Assembly: GCF_018780565.1 (NCBI RefSeq)
Contig: NZ_JADMJN010000002.1
Span: 372,001 to 436,000, forward strand
Reading direction: 5' to 3'
Origin: Rhodoferax sp.
Lineage (GTDB): Bacteria > Pseudomonadota > Gammaproteobacteria > Burkholderiales > Burkholderiaceae_C
Length of the DNA stretch: 64,000 nt
Position 1 is the stretch's first letter. Each line of letters starts with the position of its first letter. Position numbers and translations under genes: made by a program. The notes beneath the pieces are model-generated. The model saw only the letters and a list, made by a program, of their open reading frames with translations. It was not told where the DNA came from and searched no databases. Below, piece after piece: positions 8,313 to 18,302 of this stretch.

Positions 8313-9440
8313 TTAAAATCCCATGGCCTGACGAGCAACCCATTGCTTGATCAGGCCGCTGCGCTCAAAACTGTTCATGCCCCAGTTGCGCATGTTTTGC
8401 CAAGGTGTGGCTGTCTGTGCAAACAACTGCTGCAAACCATCCATTGCAGCACTCATGGCCGCTACTTCTGCTTTACGCGATCTTTCGTAGCGGCGCAGCA
8501 GCTTTTCATCGCTCACGCTGCGCCAGTATTCACGATCGCGCAGTGTCGTTGCCAGAACTGCCACGTCGGCCAGCCCCAGATTCAGGCCTTGCCCGGCAAG
8601 CGGGTGCACGTTATGTGCTGCGTCGCCTGCCAAAACCCATGCCTTGCCCTCCCATGTGCCTGCCCAGTGCTCTGTGCGCGCCATTTGCAGGGGCCAGGCG
8701 CTGCGTTCACTGATCAGACTCAGTTTGCCCAGTCTGCCTTCGCTGACTTTCTCCAGCTTTTCACAGAAATCGGCGGGGCTTTCGTCCAGCAATGCCTGCG
8801 TATGATCTTCATTGACTGACCAGACAATCGCGACAGAGTTCCCCTGCTCGCCCCCCATGGGCAAAAAAGCCAGGATCTCGCCCTGAGAAAACCATTGGTA
8901 AGCGGTTTGCTCATGGGGAAGCTCGCAGCTCAAGCGGGCCGCGATGGCTTTCTGGGCATAGGGGGTTACATCAAAGTCAATGCCGAACTCGGCGCGCGTG
9001 CTGCTGGTTTTGCCCTCGCAGATGACCGTCAACTGGGCTGGCTGGGGGGTATCCAGAATTTCAATCAGCGGCTGAAACCGCACAGCATCCGCCAACAGGG
9101 CTTCCAGCACCGGTACGTCCACAATCCAGGTCAGGCCCGGAACCTTGAGCTCGGCAGCGCTGAAGTTCACCTCTCCACCGGCATCACCCTTGACCTGCAT
9201 GGCGAGCACTTCCGTTGCGTCCCGCGCATCAGGCCAGCACCGCAGGGATTCCAGCAGCGCTCTGGATTTCGCATTCAAGGCGTAGGACCGAATGTCGCCC
9301 TTTGGCGGTGAACCCGCCTTGGCTGCCGACGGGTTGGCGGACACCAGGCCCACACGCAGACGCTCGCGTGCCAGCATCAGGGCCAGCGTGCGACCCACAA
9401 TGCCGTTGCCGCGGATGCAAATATCAAAGGGTTGAGTCAT
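8313..9440 (-). CDS. FAD-dependent monooxygenase of the UbiH/UbiF/Coq6 family
   Basis: A 375-residue flavoprotein hydroxylase predicted to hydroxylate the ubiquinone precursor ring. The N-terminal dinucleotide fold reads CIRGNGIVGRTLALMLARER, with the second glycine of the usual GxGxxG motif conserved. The FAD-ribityl motif GDAAHNVHPLAGQGLNLGLA lies near residue 275. Which ring position it acts on (UbiH, UbiF or UbiI) cannot be decided from the sequence. First gene of the operon with dsbC and the M61 peptidase, divergent from the MOSC gene with 65 bp between starts, a gap that presumably holds both promoters. Confidence 0.88.
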   Translation of the reverse strand: MTQPFDICIRGNGIVGRTLALMLARERLRVGLVSANPSAAKAGSPPKGDIRSYALNAKSRALLESLRCWPDARDATEVLAMQVKGDAGGEVNFSAAELKVPGLTWIVDVPVLEALLADAVRFQPLIEILDTPQPAQLTVICEGKTSSTRAEFGIDFDVTPYAQKAIAARLSCELPHEQTAYQWFSQGEILAFLPMGGEQGNSVAIVWSVNEDHTQALLDESPADFCEKLEKVSEGRLGKLSLISERSAWPLQMARTEHWAGTWEGKAWVLAGDAAHNVHPLAGQGLNLGLADVAVLATTLRDREYWRSVSDEKLLRRYERSRKAEVAAMSAAMDGLQQLFAQTATPWQNMRNWGMNSFERSGLIKQWVARQAMGF

Positions 9441-9505
9441 AGCCGGGATTGTAGAAGGCAGGGCAGAATCGAGGATTGCCCCTCATTCTGTCTGGAGAAC
9501 TCTCT

Positions 9506-10414
9506 GTGAACACAAGGATGCAGCCCTGCGGTGACGCAAGCGCCCGGCTTGCTCGCCTCTTCATCTACCCCGTCAAGTCGTGTGCGGGCGTTGAGTTGCA
9601 GGAGGCTGTCTTGACCGAAACCGGTCTGGACCTGGACCGCGCCTGGATGGTGGTCGATGCGCAGGGTGTATTTGTGACACAGCGCGAGCAACCTCAGCTT
9701 GCCTTGGTACGCCCCCAGTTCATAGGCGGTGAACTGGTGCTGAGGGCGCCCGGCATGTTGGCTCTGCATGTTTCTCTGAACTCGGTGGAGCAGTCGGCCA
9801 CCGTCACGGTTTGGGATGATGCCGTGCCCGCTTACGACATGGGGCCGCTGGCAGCTCAGTGGTTCACGGATTTCCTGTCGCTTTCCGCCAGCGGCGCCCC
9901 TGTGGCGGGTGCTGCGAATTATCGATTGGTCCGGTTCGATCCGGCGCACAAGCGTTTGTCGAGCCTGAAGTGGACCGGCGGCCTTGAGGCGCTGAACCAG
10001 TTCAATGATGGTTTTCCGTTGCTGGTTTTGAGTGAGGCTTCATTGCTTGATCTGAATGAGCGCCTGGTTGCAGCCGGCCACAGCCCGGTTGGCATTGAGC
10101 GCTTCCGTCCCAACATCGTCTTGTCCGGCTTGCAGGCGCATGACGAAGATCGTCTTGGCTTGATGCAGATCGACGCAGGGCGCATCCAGGTTGTACTCAA
10201 ACCCGTCAAGCCCTGTCCGCGTTGTCCTATTCCCAATATCGACCCTGCAACGGCTGCCAGCAGTCCCGAGGTGGGCGACACCTTGCAGGCCTACCGGCAG
10301 GATGCGCGTCTGAATGGGGCGGTGACCTTCGGCATGGATGTTATTGTGATGCAGGGTGTGGGTGCTGTTTTGCAGCTTGGTCAAACACTTTTTGCGGATA
10401 TTGATTTTGGGTAA
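9506..10414 (+). CDS. MOSC domain protein (YcbX/MoCo sulfurase C-terminal type)
   Basis: A 302-residue protein with an N-terminal MOSC beta-barrel (LFIYPVKSCAGVELQEAV) followed by a MOSC domain. The conserved cysteine lies in the segment VVLKPVKPCPRCPIPNID near residue 240. Such proteins carry sulfur or the molybdenum cofactor and act in reduction of N-hydroxylated compounds (YcbX) or in Moco sulfuration; the true substrate is unknown here. The start is set at the GTG at 9506 because a GGAG site lies eight bases upstream; the open frame upstream lacks one. Confidence 0.88.
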   Translation: MNTRMQPCGDASARLARLFIYPVKSCAGVELQEAVLTETGLDLDRAWMVVDAQGVFVTQREQPQLALVRPQFIGGELVLRAPGMLALHVSLNSVEQSATVTVWDDAVPAYDMGPLAAQWFTDFLSLSASGAPVAGAANYRLVRFDPAHKRLSSLKWTGGLEALNQFNDGFPLLVLSEASLLDLNERLVAAGHSPVGIERFRPNIVLSGLQAHDEDRLGLMQIDAGRIQVVLKPVKPCPRCPIPNIDPATAASSPEVGDTLQAYRQDARLNGAVTFGMDVIVMQGVGAVLQLGQTLFADIDFG

Positions 10415-10514
10415 ATTGATGGCACCACGCGCAACCTAAAATGCGTTCATTGAAAGTGGATTCCGGGGGACGCTTGGCGTTTCGAACCTGAAAGATGAAG
10501 TGGAAGTTCAACTT

Positions 10515-10844
10515 ATGCAATATGAAGAGCGATATACCGATGCTGAACTGGCGCAGATCATTGAGCAGGGCTTGATCTACATGTGCGCCTGTCCGGCTCA
10601 GGTGGCTGATGCCATGCGAAAACTGCGGGAGTTGTATCGGTACCAGCAGAATTGCCTCGCGGGTCTGGACAACAATCCGATGGTTCACGCTGCCATCCTG
10701 CAAAGCACGGTCCAGTCGCACGCCATCATGCAGGACTGCCTGGACACCGTGATTGAGCTTGAAAAGTGGGACCGGGCCACACTCGAAATGCCGGCGAACT
10801 TGCGTCAGAGGCAACTGCAGGAGTTGCTGTCCAAAGACGATTGA
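10515..10844 (+). CDS. Conserved small protein of unknown function
   Basis: A 109-residue soluble, mostly helical protein beginning MQYEERYTDAELAQIIEQG. It has an ICY/MCACPAQVADA segment with two cysteines close together (YMCACPAQ), a Tyr- and Gln-rich middle, and an acidic tail. I recall similar proteins in Burkholderiales without assigned function. The start at 10515 has GGAAG eight bases upstream; a GTG at 10500 is an alternative. It lies between the MOSC gene and ychF on the same strand but 86 bp and 279 bp away, so it is probably transcribed alone. Confidence 0.7.
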   Translation: MQYEERYTDAELAQIIEQGLIYMCACPAQVADAMRKLRELYRYQQNCLAGLDNNPMVHAAILQSTVQSHAIMQDCLDTVIELEKWDRATLEMPANLRQRQLQELLSKDD

Positions 10845-10984
10845 CGGCATGAGGGGCGGTGGCATTTTTACAAAATGCGGCCTGGTCTGGTGCGTGTGTG
10901 ATAGGTCCGATGTGTTGATCCTGTGTAGCGGGAATTCGCCAATCATTACAATCTGTACCAGTTTCCCAGGATAAAACGAGGACA

Positions 10985-11006
10985 AAACCAGCGAACTTGC
11001 TGGTTT
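10985..11006. terminator. Inverted repeat, possible terminator
   Basis: AAACCAGC-GAACTT-GCTGGTTT forms a perfect 8-bp stem 140 bp downstream of the small gene ending at 10844 and upstream of ychF. It is followed by only three T residues, so termination is uncertain. The rest of the 279-bp gap holds no clear gene. Confidence 0.4.
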
Positions 11007-11123
11007 CTCGCTGGATCGCTTCACCCCACCCGACCACTGGATGCTGGCGTGTAGCGAGCACTTCCACGATGCCCCCACGGGGTGTGATGTGCGGTTGATC
11101 TTTTGATTTTTAAGGATATTTCC

Positions 11124-12215
11124 ATGAGTTTGAAATGCGGCATCGTTGGCCTGCCCAATGTCGGTAAATCCACCCTGTTCAATGCCCTGACCAAGGCGGG
11201 CATTGCGGCTGAGAACTACCCCTTTTGCACCATTGAGCCCAATGTAGGCATCGTGGAAGTGCCCGATCCGCGACTCGATGCACTGTCGGCCATCGTCAAT
11301 CCGCAAAAGGTTCAGCGGGCCATCGTTGAGTTTGTGGACATCGCCGGCCTCGTGGCTGGCGCCAGCACCGGTGAAGGTTTGGGCAACAAGTTCCTGGCGC
11401 ACATCCGCGAAACCGACGCCACCATCAATGTGGTGCGCTGTTTTGAAGACGACAACGTCATCCACGTGGCTGGCAAGGTGGACCCGATCTCCGATATCGA
11501 AGTGATCCAGACCGAGTTGTGCCTGGCCGATCTGGCCGCAGTCGAGAAGGCCCTGCACCGGGTTACCAAGACCGCGCGCTCCGGCGACAAAGAGTCGATC
11601 AAGCTGGTAGCAATCCTGGAGAAGTGCCAAGCCGCGCTCAACGAAGCCAAGCCGGTGCGAACCCTGGACTTCAGCAAGGAAGAGCTACCCCTGTTGAAGC
11701 AGTTTTTCCTGATCACGGCCAAGCCGGCCATGTTCGTGGCCAACGTGTCCGAAGATGGTTTCGAGAACAACCCCTTCCTCGATCGCCTGAAGGCTTATGC
11801 TGCCTTGCAGAATGCGCCGGTGGTGGCCATCTGCGCCAAGATGGAGGCCGAAATGGCCGACATGGAAGAAGAAGACAAAAAGATGTTTCTCGCCGAAATT
11901 GGTCAGGACGAGCCGGGACTGAACCGCCTGATCGTCGCTGCCTACAAGCTGCTGGGTCTGCAAACCTACTTCACTGCGGGTGTGAAGGAAGTGCGCGCCT
12001 GGACCATCCATGTGGGTGATACCGGCCCGCAGGCGGCAGGGGTAATCCACACCGATTTCGAGAAGGGCTATATCCGGGCCCAGACCATCGCCTATGAAGA
12101 TTTCATTGCCTACAAGGGCGAGCAGGGCGCGAAAGACGCTGGCAAGATGCGCAGCGAAGGCAAGGAGTATGTCGTCAAGGACGGCGATGTGATGAATTTC
12201 CTGTTCAGTCCTTGA
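11124..12215 (+). CDS. ychF: Ribosome-binding ATPase YchF (Obg family)
   Basis: A 363-residue P-loop ATPase that binds ribosomes and is linked to oxidative stress responses. The N-terminal G domain begins [38 protein letters not shown] is the G3/switch region, and CAKMEAE replaces the NKxD motif, as expected for an ATP- rather than GTP-specific member. A coiled-coil insert and a C-terminal TGS domain ([20 protein letters not shown]) follow. AAGGA lies eight bases before the ATG. Monocistronic in this window. Confidence 0.97.
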   Translation: MSLKCGIVGLPNVGKSTLFNALTKAGIAAENYPFCTIEPNVGIVEVPDPRLDALSAIVNPQKVQRAIVEFVDIAGLVAGASTGEGLGNKFLAHIRETDATINVVRCFEDDNVIHVAGKVDPISDIEVIQTELCLADLAAVEKALHRVTKTARSGDKESIKLVAILEKCQAALNEAKPVRTLDFSKEELPLLKQFFLITAKPAMFVANVSEDGFENNPFLDRLKAYAALQNAPVVAICAKMEAEMADMEEEDKKMFLAEIGQDEPGLNRLIVAAYKLLGLQTYFTAGVKEVRAWTIHVGDTGPQAAGVIHTDFEKGYIRAQTIAYEDFIAYKGEQGAKDAGKMRSEGKEYVVKDGDVMNFLFSP

Positions 12216-12261
12216 TATTTGGAGGCTGAAGTACTTTTAGCCAGCGTAGGATATGTTGATA

Positions 12262-12282
12262 TTGCTATTAATAATATAGCAA
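12262..12282. repeat. Short palindromic repeat TTGCTAT-N7-ATAGCAA, copy 2
   Basis: Perfect 7-bp arms with spacer TAATAAT, between the convergent ychF and YqaA genes. Same arm sequence and same 7-base spacer length as the copy at 2849. Confidence 0.8.
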
Positions 12283-12307
12283 TAAGTGGACTGACAGCTG
12301 GGCGGAT

Positions 12308-12778
12308 TCAGTTCCCGAAGACGCCAATGAGGGCCGCAGTCATCGTCAGATAGCGCCCAAACTTGCCGATTGCCATGTAGAACACGCATGGCCAGAAGGG
12401 AAGTTTGAGCCAGCCCGCCACCGCACACAAGGGGTCGCCGATACCCGGCAGCCAGGACAACAGGCAGGCTTTGGGGCCGATGCGCTGCAGCCAGTCCAAT
12501 GCCCGGATGTGATTTTTGCTTTGCTGGTAGCGGTCAATGACCTTATGCGAGGCCAGCCCCATGCCCCAAGTCACCGCACCGCCCAGCGTATTGCCGGCCG
12601 TGGCGACGAAGATGGCTGGCCAGAACATTTCGGGGTTGAGCTTCACCAGCCCAAAAACGGCAGGCTCGGATCCCAGCGGCACCAGCGTGGCCGAAATAAA
12701 AGACACGACAAAAACAGTGCTCAACCCGTATTGGGGTAGTGCCAGTATTGCGAGCAAAGGTTCAAGCCAGGTTTCCAT
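12308..12778 (-). CDS. YqaA/DedA-family inner membrane protein
   Basis: A 156-residue membrane protein from the ATG at 12778, beginning METWLEPLLAILALPQYGLS. The SNARE-associated/DedA core is visible as FISATLVPLGSEPAVFG, a glycine-rich ATAGNTLGGAVTWGMG segment, and LLSWLPGIGDPLCAVAGWLK with the conserved Gly-Asp-Pro. Three to four membrane segments are apparent. DedA proteins include undecaprenyl-phosphate flippases and polyamine or drug resistance factors; the YqaA branch is uncharacterised as far as I know. The upstream in-frame extension to 12871 lacks membrane character and is excluded. Confidence 0.85.
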   Translation of the reverse strand: METWLEPLLAILALPQYGLSTVFVVSFISATLVPLGSEPAVFGLVKLNPEMFWPAIFVATAGNTLGGAVTWGMGLASHKVIDRYQQSKNHIRALDWLQRIGPKACLLSWLPGIGDPLCAVAGWLKLPFWPCVFYMAIGKFGRYLTMTAALIGVFGN

Positions 12779-12931
12779 CAGTCGGCGAGTATGGCAGACC
12801 CGGGGTTGTGCCGGCAGGGGCATTTCAATTGCTGAAATTTTGAGCAGGTAGAATCCTGTTGCAGCGAGCAAGCTTCGCCAATCCCCAATTTCCCGACATC
12901 ACGTTTCATCCATTCCTTTCGATTCGTTCGC

Positions 12932-13984
12932 ATGAACATCGGCCCGTTCAATCTGGAAAACCCATTCTTTGTTGCCCCCATGGCGGGGGTGACCGATCGG
13001 CCTTTCCGTCAGCTGTGCAAAAAGCTGGGGGCGGGTTATGCGGTCAGCGAGATGGTGACCTCGCGCCCCGATTTGTGGAACACCCTCAAGACGTCCCGCC
13101 GTGCCAACCATGAGGGTGAGCCGGGTCCGATTGCAGTGCAGATTGCCGGAACGGATGCGCACATGATGGGCGAGGCTGCCGCCTACAACATCGACCGGGG
13201 TGCGCAGATCATCGATATCAACATGGGTTGCCCGGCAAAAAAGGTCTGCAACAAGTGGGCGGGTTCGGCACTCATGCAGGATGAGGCGCTGGCCCTGTCC
13301 ATCATTGAAGCGGTGGTGGCGGTGAGCGCGCCGCGGGGCGTGCCGGTCACGCTCAAAATGCGCACGGGCTGGTGTCAGTCGGAAAAAAATGCGGTGGTGC
13401 TGGCACGGGCGGCCGTGCAAGCCGGTGTCCAGATGATTGCGGTGCATGGGCGCACCCGCGAGCAGGGTTACGGCGGGCAGGCCGAGTACGACACCATTGC
13501 CGCCGTCAAGGCGGCGGTGGGTGTACCGGTGGTGGCCAATGGCGATATTGATACGCCCGAAAAAGCCCGTCATGTGCTGGCGGTGACGCGCGCCGATGCG
13601 GTCATGATTGGTCGCGCGGCGCAGGGTCGCCCCTGGATCTTTCGTGAGATGGCGCACTACTTGGCGACGGGCACGCACCTGGCGCCGCCTTTGGTCGCCG
13701 AGGTCAAGCACTTGCTGCTGGACCATCTGCAAGACCATTACGGGCTGTACGGCGAGTTCTCGGGGGTCAGGACCGCGCGCAAGCACATTGGCTGGTACGT
13801 CAAGGCATTGCCCGGTGGCCCGGAATTTCGTGCCCGCATGAATTCGCTGGAAGACTGTGGTCAACAGGCCGGGGCCGTGGCAGAATTTTTTGATGAACTG
13901 AACGATCGCATGGACAGGATTCCCGACGTCGTTCCGAATTGCGTTGGAAGCGAGAAAGAGAAATATATGGAGACACAGGCATGA
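12932..13984 (+). CDS. dusB: tRNA-dihydrouridine synthase B
   Basis: FMN-dependent reductase that makes dihydrouridine in the tRNA D loop. A 350-residue TIM-barrel protein starting MNIGPFNLENPFFVAPMAGV. The catalytic cysteine lies in INMGCPAKKVCNKWAGSALM (the second Cys, near residue 107). FMN-phosphate contacts are in VVANGDIDTPEKA and GRAAQGRPWIF. Its stop overlaps the fis start by ATGA, matching the classic dusB-fis operon of proteobacteria. Confidence 0.96.
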   Translation: MNIGPFNLENPFFVAPMAGVTDRPFRQLCKKLGAGYAVSEMVTSRPDLWNTLKTSRRANHEGEPGPIAVQIAGTDAHMMGEAAAYNIDRGAQIIDINMGCPAKKVCNKWAGSALMQDEALALSIIEAVVAVSAPRGVPVTLKMRTGWCQSEKNAVVLARAAVQAGVQMIAVHGRTREQGYGGQAEYDTIAAVKAAVGVPVVANGDIDTPEKARHVLAVTRADAVMIGRAAQGRPWIFREMAHYLATGTHLAPPLVAEVKHLLLDHLQDHYGLYGEFSGVRTARKHIGWYVKALPGGPEFRARMNSLEDCGQQAGAVAEFFDELNDRMDRIPDVVPNCVGSEKEKYMETQA

Positions 13985-14217
13985 GCAAGAAGCATATTGA
14001 GGAGTGTGTGCGCACCAGTCTGGAGGGTTACCTCCGGGATTTGAGGGGTACCGAGCCTGACGGCATGTACAACATGATGGTCAATGTGGTGGAAAAGCCC
14101 CTGCTTGAGGTCGTCATGCACCACGCCGACAACAATCAGTCCAAAGCGGCCCAGTGGCTGGGGCTGAACCGCAACACGCTGCGAAAAAAGCTGCTGGAAC
14201 ACAAGCTGATCAAGTAG
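13981..14217 (+). CDS. fis: DNA-binding protein Fis
   Basis: A 78-residue nucleoid protein and transcription factor. The C-terminal helix-turn-helix NQSKAAQWLGLNRNTLRKKL is nearly canonical for Fis. The N-terminal half is shorter than the 98-residue enterobacterial protein, as is usual in betaproteobacteria. The ATG at 13981 overlaps the dusB stop, so translation is coupled; the two are expected to be co-transcribed. Confidence 0.95.
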   Translation: MSKKHIEECVRTSLEGYLRDLRGTEPDGMYNMMVNVVEKPLLEVVMHHADNNQSKAAQWLGLNRNTLRKKLLEHKLIK

Positions 14218-14274
14218 CCAGAACCGGGCCGCTCAAGGCCCTCACGACATTCACTGAACCTTTAGATTAAATCC

Positions 14275-15873
14275 ATGAACGCACTCTTATCTGTCTCCGA
14301 CAAAACCGGCATCGTCGAATTGGCGCAAGCCCTGCACGCCCAGGGCATCAAGCTTCTTTCCACCGGCGGCACCGCCAAGCTGCTTTCGGAAGCAGGCCTG
14401 CCAGTGACCGAAGTAGCCGAGATGACCGGTTTCCCCGAAATGCTGGATGGCCGCGTCAAGACCCTGCACCCCCGCGTGCACGGCGGCTTGCTGGCCCGCC
14501 GCGATGTGCCGGCGCACATGGCCGCGCTGGCCGAGCACCAGATCGACACTATCGACGTGCTGGTGGTCAATCTCTACCCGTTTGAAGCCACCGTGGCCAA
14601 GCCCGGTTGCACGCTGGAAGACGCCATCGAGAACATCGACATTGGCGGCCCGGCCATGGTGCGTAGCGCCGCCAAGAACTGGAAAGATGTGGCGGTGCTG
14701 ACCGACGCCTCCCAATACGCCACCGTGATTGCCGAACTGAAAGCCGCAGGCAAGGTCAGTGACAAAACCAAGCTGGGCCTGTCGATTGCCGCGTTCAACC
14801 GCATCAGCCAGTACGACGGCGCGATCAGCGATTACCTGTCGGCCATCCAGATTGGCGAAGCGGTTCCCGCTGGTGACAAGGCCCCCACGCTGGACCTGTT
14901 CCCCGGCCAGAGCAATGGCCGCTTTGTCAAAGTGCAAGACCTGCGCTACGGCGAGAACTCGCACCAGAGCGCCGCGCTGTACCGGGACCTGTACCCCGCG
15001 CCCGGCTCCTTGGTCACCGCCAAGCAACTGCAAGGCAAAGAATTGAGCTACAACAACATCGCCGATGCCGATGCCGCGTGGGAATGTGTCAAAAGCTTCA
15101 ACACCCCCGCGTGTGTCATCGTCAAGCACGCCAACCCCTGCGGCGTGGCCGTGGGCGCCAACGCGCTGGAGGCCTACAGCAAGGCCTTCCAGACCGACCC
15201 TACGTCGGCTTTCGGCGGCATCATCGCCCTGAACACCGAACTGGACGAGGCCGGTGCGCAGCAAATCTCCAAACAGTTTGTCGAAGTGCTGATGGCCCCC
15301 AGCTTCACCCCGGCCGCGCTGGAGGTGTTCAAGAGCAAGGTGAATGTGCGCATTCTGCAAATTGACCTGCCCAAGGGCGGCAAGACCGATTGGGAGCAGG
15401 GCCGCAACGCCGTCGACATGAAGCGCATCGGCTCCGGCATCCTGCTGCAAACCGCCGACAACCACGAACTCACCTTAGCGGACCTTAAAGTGGTCACCCA
15501 AAAGCAACCAACACCCGAGCAACTGCAAGATCTGCTGTTCGCCTGGACCGTGGCCAAGTACGTCAAGAGCAACGCCATCGTATTCTGCAAAGGCGGCATG
15601 ACCATGGGCGTGGGTGCCGGCCAGATGAGTCGCCTGGACTCGGCCCGCATTGCCAGCATCAAGGCCCAGCACGCCAGCCTGTCATTGGCGGGCACGGCGG
15701 TCGCAAGCGATGCCTTTTTCCCGTTCCGCGATGGTCTGGATGTGGTGGTGGATGCAGGTGCTACCTGCGTCATCCAGCCCGGCGGCTCCATGCGCGATCA
15801 GGAAGTGATTGATGCGGCCGACGAGCGTGGCGTCGCCATGGTGTTCAGCGGAGTGCGTCATTTCCGCCACTAG
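14275..15873 (+). CDS. purH: Bifunctional AICAR transformylase/IMP cyclohydrolase PurH
   Basis: Catalyses the last two steps of de novo IMP synthesis. The 532-residue length matches the family (about 529). The N-terminal MGS-like cyclohydrolase domain starts [20 protein letters not shown] and contains STGGTAKLL and [12 protein letters not shown]. The C-terminal transformylase domain contains [21 protein letters not shown], and the conserved KSNAIVFCK. It lies 57 bp after fis and ends in a clear terminator at 15897. Shorter open frames on the opposite strand are composition shadows. Confidence 0.98.
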   Translation: MNALLSVSDKTGIVELAQALHAQGIKLLSTGGTAKLLSEAGLPVTEVAEMTGFPEMLDGRVKTLHPRVHGGLLARRDVPAHMAALAEHQIDTIDVLVVNLYPFEATVAKPGCTLEDAIENIDIGGPAMVRSAAKNWKDVAVLTDASQYATVIAELKAAGKVSDKTKLGLSIAAFNRISQYDGAISDYLSAIQIGEAVPAGDKAPTLDLFPGQSNGRFVKVQDLRYGENSHQSAALYRDLYPAPGSLVTAKQLQGKELSYNNIADADAAWECVKSFNTPACVIVKHANPCGVAVGANALEAYSKAFQTDPTSAFGGIIALNTELDEAGAQQISKQFVEVLMAPSFTPAALEVFKSKVNVRILQIDLPKGGKTDWEQGRNAVDMKRIGSGILLQTADNHELTLADLKVVTQKQPTPEQLQDLLFAWTVAKYVKSNAIVFCKGGMTMGVGAGQMSRLDSARIASIKAQHASLSLAGTAVASDAFFPFRDGLDVVVDAGATCVIQPGGSMRDQEVIDAADERGVAMVFSGVRHFRH

Positions 15874-15896
15874 GCCCTGGTTTGTGTAGATGACAG

Positions 15897-15923
15897 AAAG
15901 GCCACCGGAAGGTGGCCTTTTTT
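15897..15923 (+). terminator. Rho-independent terminator of purH
   Basis: AAAGGCCACC-GGAA-GGTGGCCTTTTTT: a 10-bp GC-rich stem with a GGAA tetraloop and a T tract, 24 bp after the purH stop. Confidence 0.92.
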
Positions 15924-15976
15924 CTTGGAAAATAGCCTCCTGGCCCTCGTCCAGTAAGGATAAAAGGCTCTTATTT

Positions 15977-17281
15977 TTATATCATTTTGAATACTTCGGC
16001 CGCTGCAGCCACCGTCTCGGCAATGTCCGCATCGGTATGTGCCGCGCTCATGAAGCCTGCCTCGTACAACGCCGGTGCGATGTACACACCGCGGTCCAGC
16101 AGACCGTGGAACAGGATGTTGAAGCGCTTGTTGTCGGTGGTCATGACGGTGGCATAGTTTTGCGGCAGTTCCTTGAACAGGAAGAAGCCGAACATGCCAC
16201 CTTCGCTGTCAGTGCAGAACGGTACGCCTGCCTTGTCAGCCGCGGTTTGCAGACCGCCCATCAGCAACTGGGCCTTGCGGCTCAGCTCCTCATAGAAGCC
16301 GGGTTTCGCAATTTCGCGCAGGGTGGCCAGGCCGCAGGCGGTGGCGACCGGGTTGCCGGACAGGGTGCCCGCCTGATACACCGAGCCCAGTGGCGCCAAG
16401 TGCTCCATCACAGCGCGCCTGGCGCCAAAAGCCGCCAGAGGCATGCCGCCGCCAATCACCTTGCCCATGACGGTGATGTCGGGTTCAAAGCCAGGGAGGT
16501 GACGGGCATAAACGCTTTGTGCGCTGCCCAGCGCCACCCTGAAGCCGGTCATGACTTCATCAAAGACCAGCAAGGCGCCGTGCTGCGTGCACAGTTCGCG
16601 GCAGCGCTTCATGAAGGGCACCGACGCGCGCACAAAATTCATGTTGCCGGCAATCGGTTCAATCATCAGGCAGGCCAGTTCGGGGCCGTGCAAGGCAAAA
16701 GCCTCTTCCAGTTGTTCGATGTTGTTGTATTCCAGCACCAGCGTGTGCTGCACCACTTCAGGCGGTACACCGGCACTGGTGGGGTTGCCAAAGGTCGCCA
16801 GCCCCGAGCCCGCCTTGACCAGCAGCGCATCCGCATGGCCGTGGTAGCAGCCTTCGAACTTGATCAGTTTGCTGCGCCCGGTGGCGCCGCGTGCCAGACG
16901 GATGGCGCTCATGGCCGCTTCGGTGCCTGAGCTGACCAGGCGCACCATGTCCATGGAGGGGACGAGCCGCAGAATCTCTTCGGCCAATTCCACCTCGCGC
17001 TCGGTTGGCGCCCCGTAAGAAAACCCTTCGAGCACCGCTTGCTGCACCGCTTGCACGACCGCCGGGTGGCCATGACCCAGAATCATCGGGCCCCAGGAGC
17101 CGATGTAGTCTATGTAGCGCTGGTCATTGGCATCCCAGAAGTACGCCCCCTGAGCGCGCTTCACAAAGCGGGGTGTGCCGCCGACAGCCTTGAAAGCCCG
17201 GACCGGCGAATTGACGCCTCCAGGAATCACGCGCTTGGCGCGCTCAAAGAGTGCGATGTTGAGATCAGTGTTGTGTGTCAT
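15977..17281 (-). CDS. hemL: Glutamate-1-semialdehyde 2,1-aminomutase HemL
   Basis: PLP enzyme converting glutamate-1-semialdehyde to 5-aminolevulinate for tetrapyrroles, including the c-type hemes needed by the Sox island. It has 434 residues. Signatures are [20 protein letters not shown], the aminotransferase class III segment [16 protein letters not shown], and [17 protein letters not shown] with the Schiff-base lysine (the first K). It starts with the ATG at 17281 inside the 3' end of the thiD-like gene (17-bp overlap), so the two are probably translated from one mRNA. Confidence 0.97.
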   Translation of the reverse strand: MTHNTDLNIALFERAKRVIPGGVNSPVRAFKAVGGTPRFVKRAQGAYFWDANDQRYIDYIGSWGPMILGHGHPAVVQAVQQAVLEGFSYGAPTEREVELAEEILRLVPSMDMVRLVSSGTEAAMSAIRLARGATGRSKLIKFEGCYHGHADALLVKAGSGLATFGNPTSAGVPPEVVQHTLVLEYNNIEQLEEAFALHGPELACLMIEPIAGNMNFVRASVPFMKRCRELCTQHGALLVFDEVMTGFRVALGSAQSVYARHLPGFEPDITVMGKVIGGGMPLAAFGARRAVMEHLAPLGSVYQAGTLSGNPVATACGLATLREIAKPGFYEELSRKAQLLMGGLQTAADKAGVPFCTDSEGGMFGFFLFKELPQNYATVMTTDNKRFNILFHGLLDRGVYIAPALYEAGFMSAAHTDADIAETVAAAAEVFKMI

Positions 17282-18188
17282 GGGGAGGGATTTTTATATC
17301 GGGAATGGTTGGGTCCGGGGCGCTCTCGGCATCGGGGTCAGCGTCGGGTTGCGCCCAGAACAGGCGGTCGGGCACAACATGCCCCATGCCTGGACGAAAG
17401 CCACCATCCAGACAGCGGTCAAGGTAGCTCAGTGCCTCGGAAAATGCTTCAGACAAATCACTGCCGCTGGCCAGCAAGGCGGCCAGTGCGGCCGAAAGGG
17501 TGTCGCCTGCGCCTGAGAAGACGGCTTCAAAGCGTTCGAACTTCTCGCTTGCGAGCACGGCTTGAGGTGATGCGAGCACGTTGTCAATAAACTGGTCCGG
17601 CAACGCAAGACCGGTGACCAGCACATAGGACACGCCCAGTTCCTGGGCAGCGCGGGCAATGTCCCGGGCGCCGGGGCTGCGTGCTGTGCTCCAGTCAGGA
17701 AGCAGCCAGCGCCATAACGTACTGTGGTTTCCAACCAACACGGTAGCCTGGGGCAGTATGAGTTCTTTGTAAGCGTCCAGATACAAATCGATCTGCACTT
17801 CATCCCACCACGACAGGTCGGGCATGTAGGCCACCAGCGGCACGTCTGCGTAGTCAGAGGCGATGCCGGCCACAGCGCTCAGGTTCTCCGGCGAGCCGGC
17901 AAATCCCACTTTGATGACTTGCACCGGAATGTCCTCCAGCGTGGCCCGGGCCTGCTCGGTGATGGCCTCTTCGCCAAGTGGGAAAAAGTCAAAAATCTCG
18001 GCGGTGTCACGGGCATAGGCACCTGTGATGATCGGCAATGCATGAGCCCCAACCGAAGCAATGGTTGTGATGTCTGCCGCCAGGCCTGCAGCACCGCTGG
18101 GATCGCTGGCGTTAAACACCATGACACACGCGGGACGCGCCGTGGCATGCAGGTCGTGCTGTATTAGGGAAACCGTGGGGGGAAGCAT
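17265..18188 (-). CDS. thiD: Hydroxymethylpyrimidine/phosphomethylpyrimidine kinase-like protein
   Basis: A 307-residue ribokinase-fold protein related to ThiD, which phosphorylates HMP in thiamine synthesis. The N-terminal motif reads [20 protein letters not shown], and the C-terminal anion-hole motif is [17 protein letters not shown]. Two positions differ from typical ThiD: the canonical GGAGIQAD is GAAGLAAD here, and the typical GTGC is GAGD. I recall similar divergent forms in betaproteobacteria annotated as ThiD, so the symbol is provisional. No thiamine genes or TPP-riboswitch-like leader were recognised nearby. Overlaps hemL. Confidence 0.7.
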   Translation of the reverse strand: MLPPTVSLIQHDLHATARPACVMVFNASDPSGAAGLAADITTIASVGAHALPIITGAYARDTAEIFDFFPLGEEAITEQARATLEDIPVQVIKVGFAGSPENLSAVAGIASDYADVPLVAYMPDLSWWDEVQIDLYLDAYKELILPQATVLVGNHSTLWRWLLPDWSTARSPGARDIARAAQELGVSYVLVTGLALPDQFIDNVLASPQAVLASEKFERFEAVFSGAGDTLSAALAALLASGSDLSEAFSEALSYLDRCLDGGFRPGMGHVVPDRLFWAQPDADPDAESAPDPTIPDIKIPPHDTQH

Positions 18189-18302
18189 GATCAGGCCGTG
18201 GTCTTGTTCAGGCAGAATAGCGCACGTTGTGGCGAGCGACGCGGAAATCGCGGATGACGTCCTTAATCAATGATTGCATTCTATTCGAAGGCCCTTTAAG
18301 CT

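Noticed and set aside
14287..15465. Long open frame on the minus strand inside purH (also 12899-13864 in dusB, 10341-11630 in ychF, 31200-32060 in pyrB, 15890-16930 in hemL)
   Set aside because: Each lies fully or mostly opposite a clearly recognised gene, encodes low-complexity His/Gln/Gly/Arg-rich sequence and lacks a family motif; they reflect high GC codon bias.
18189..18302. TPP riboswitch upstream of the thiD-like gene
   Set aside because: The 114-bp gap lacks the conserved THI-box cores CTGAGA and ACCTGATC.
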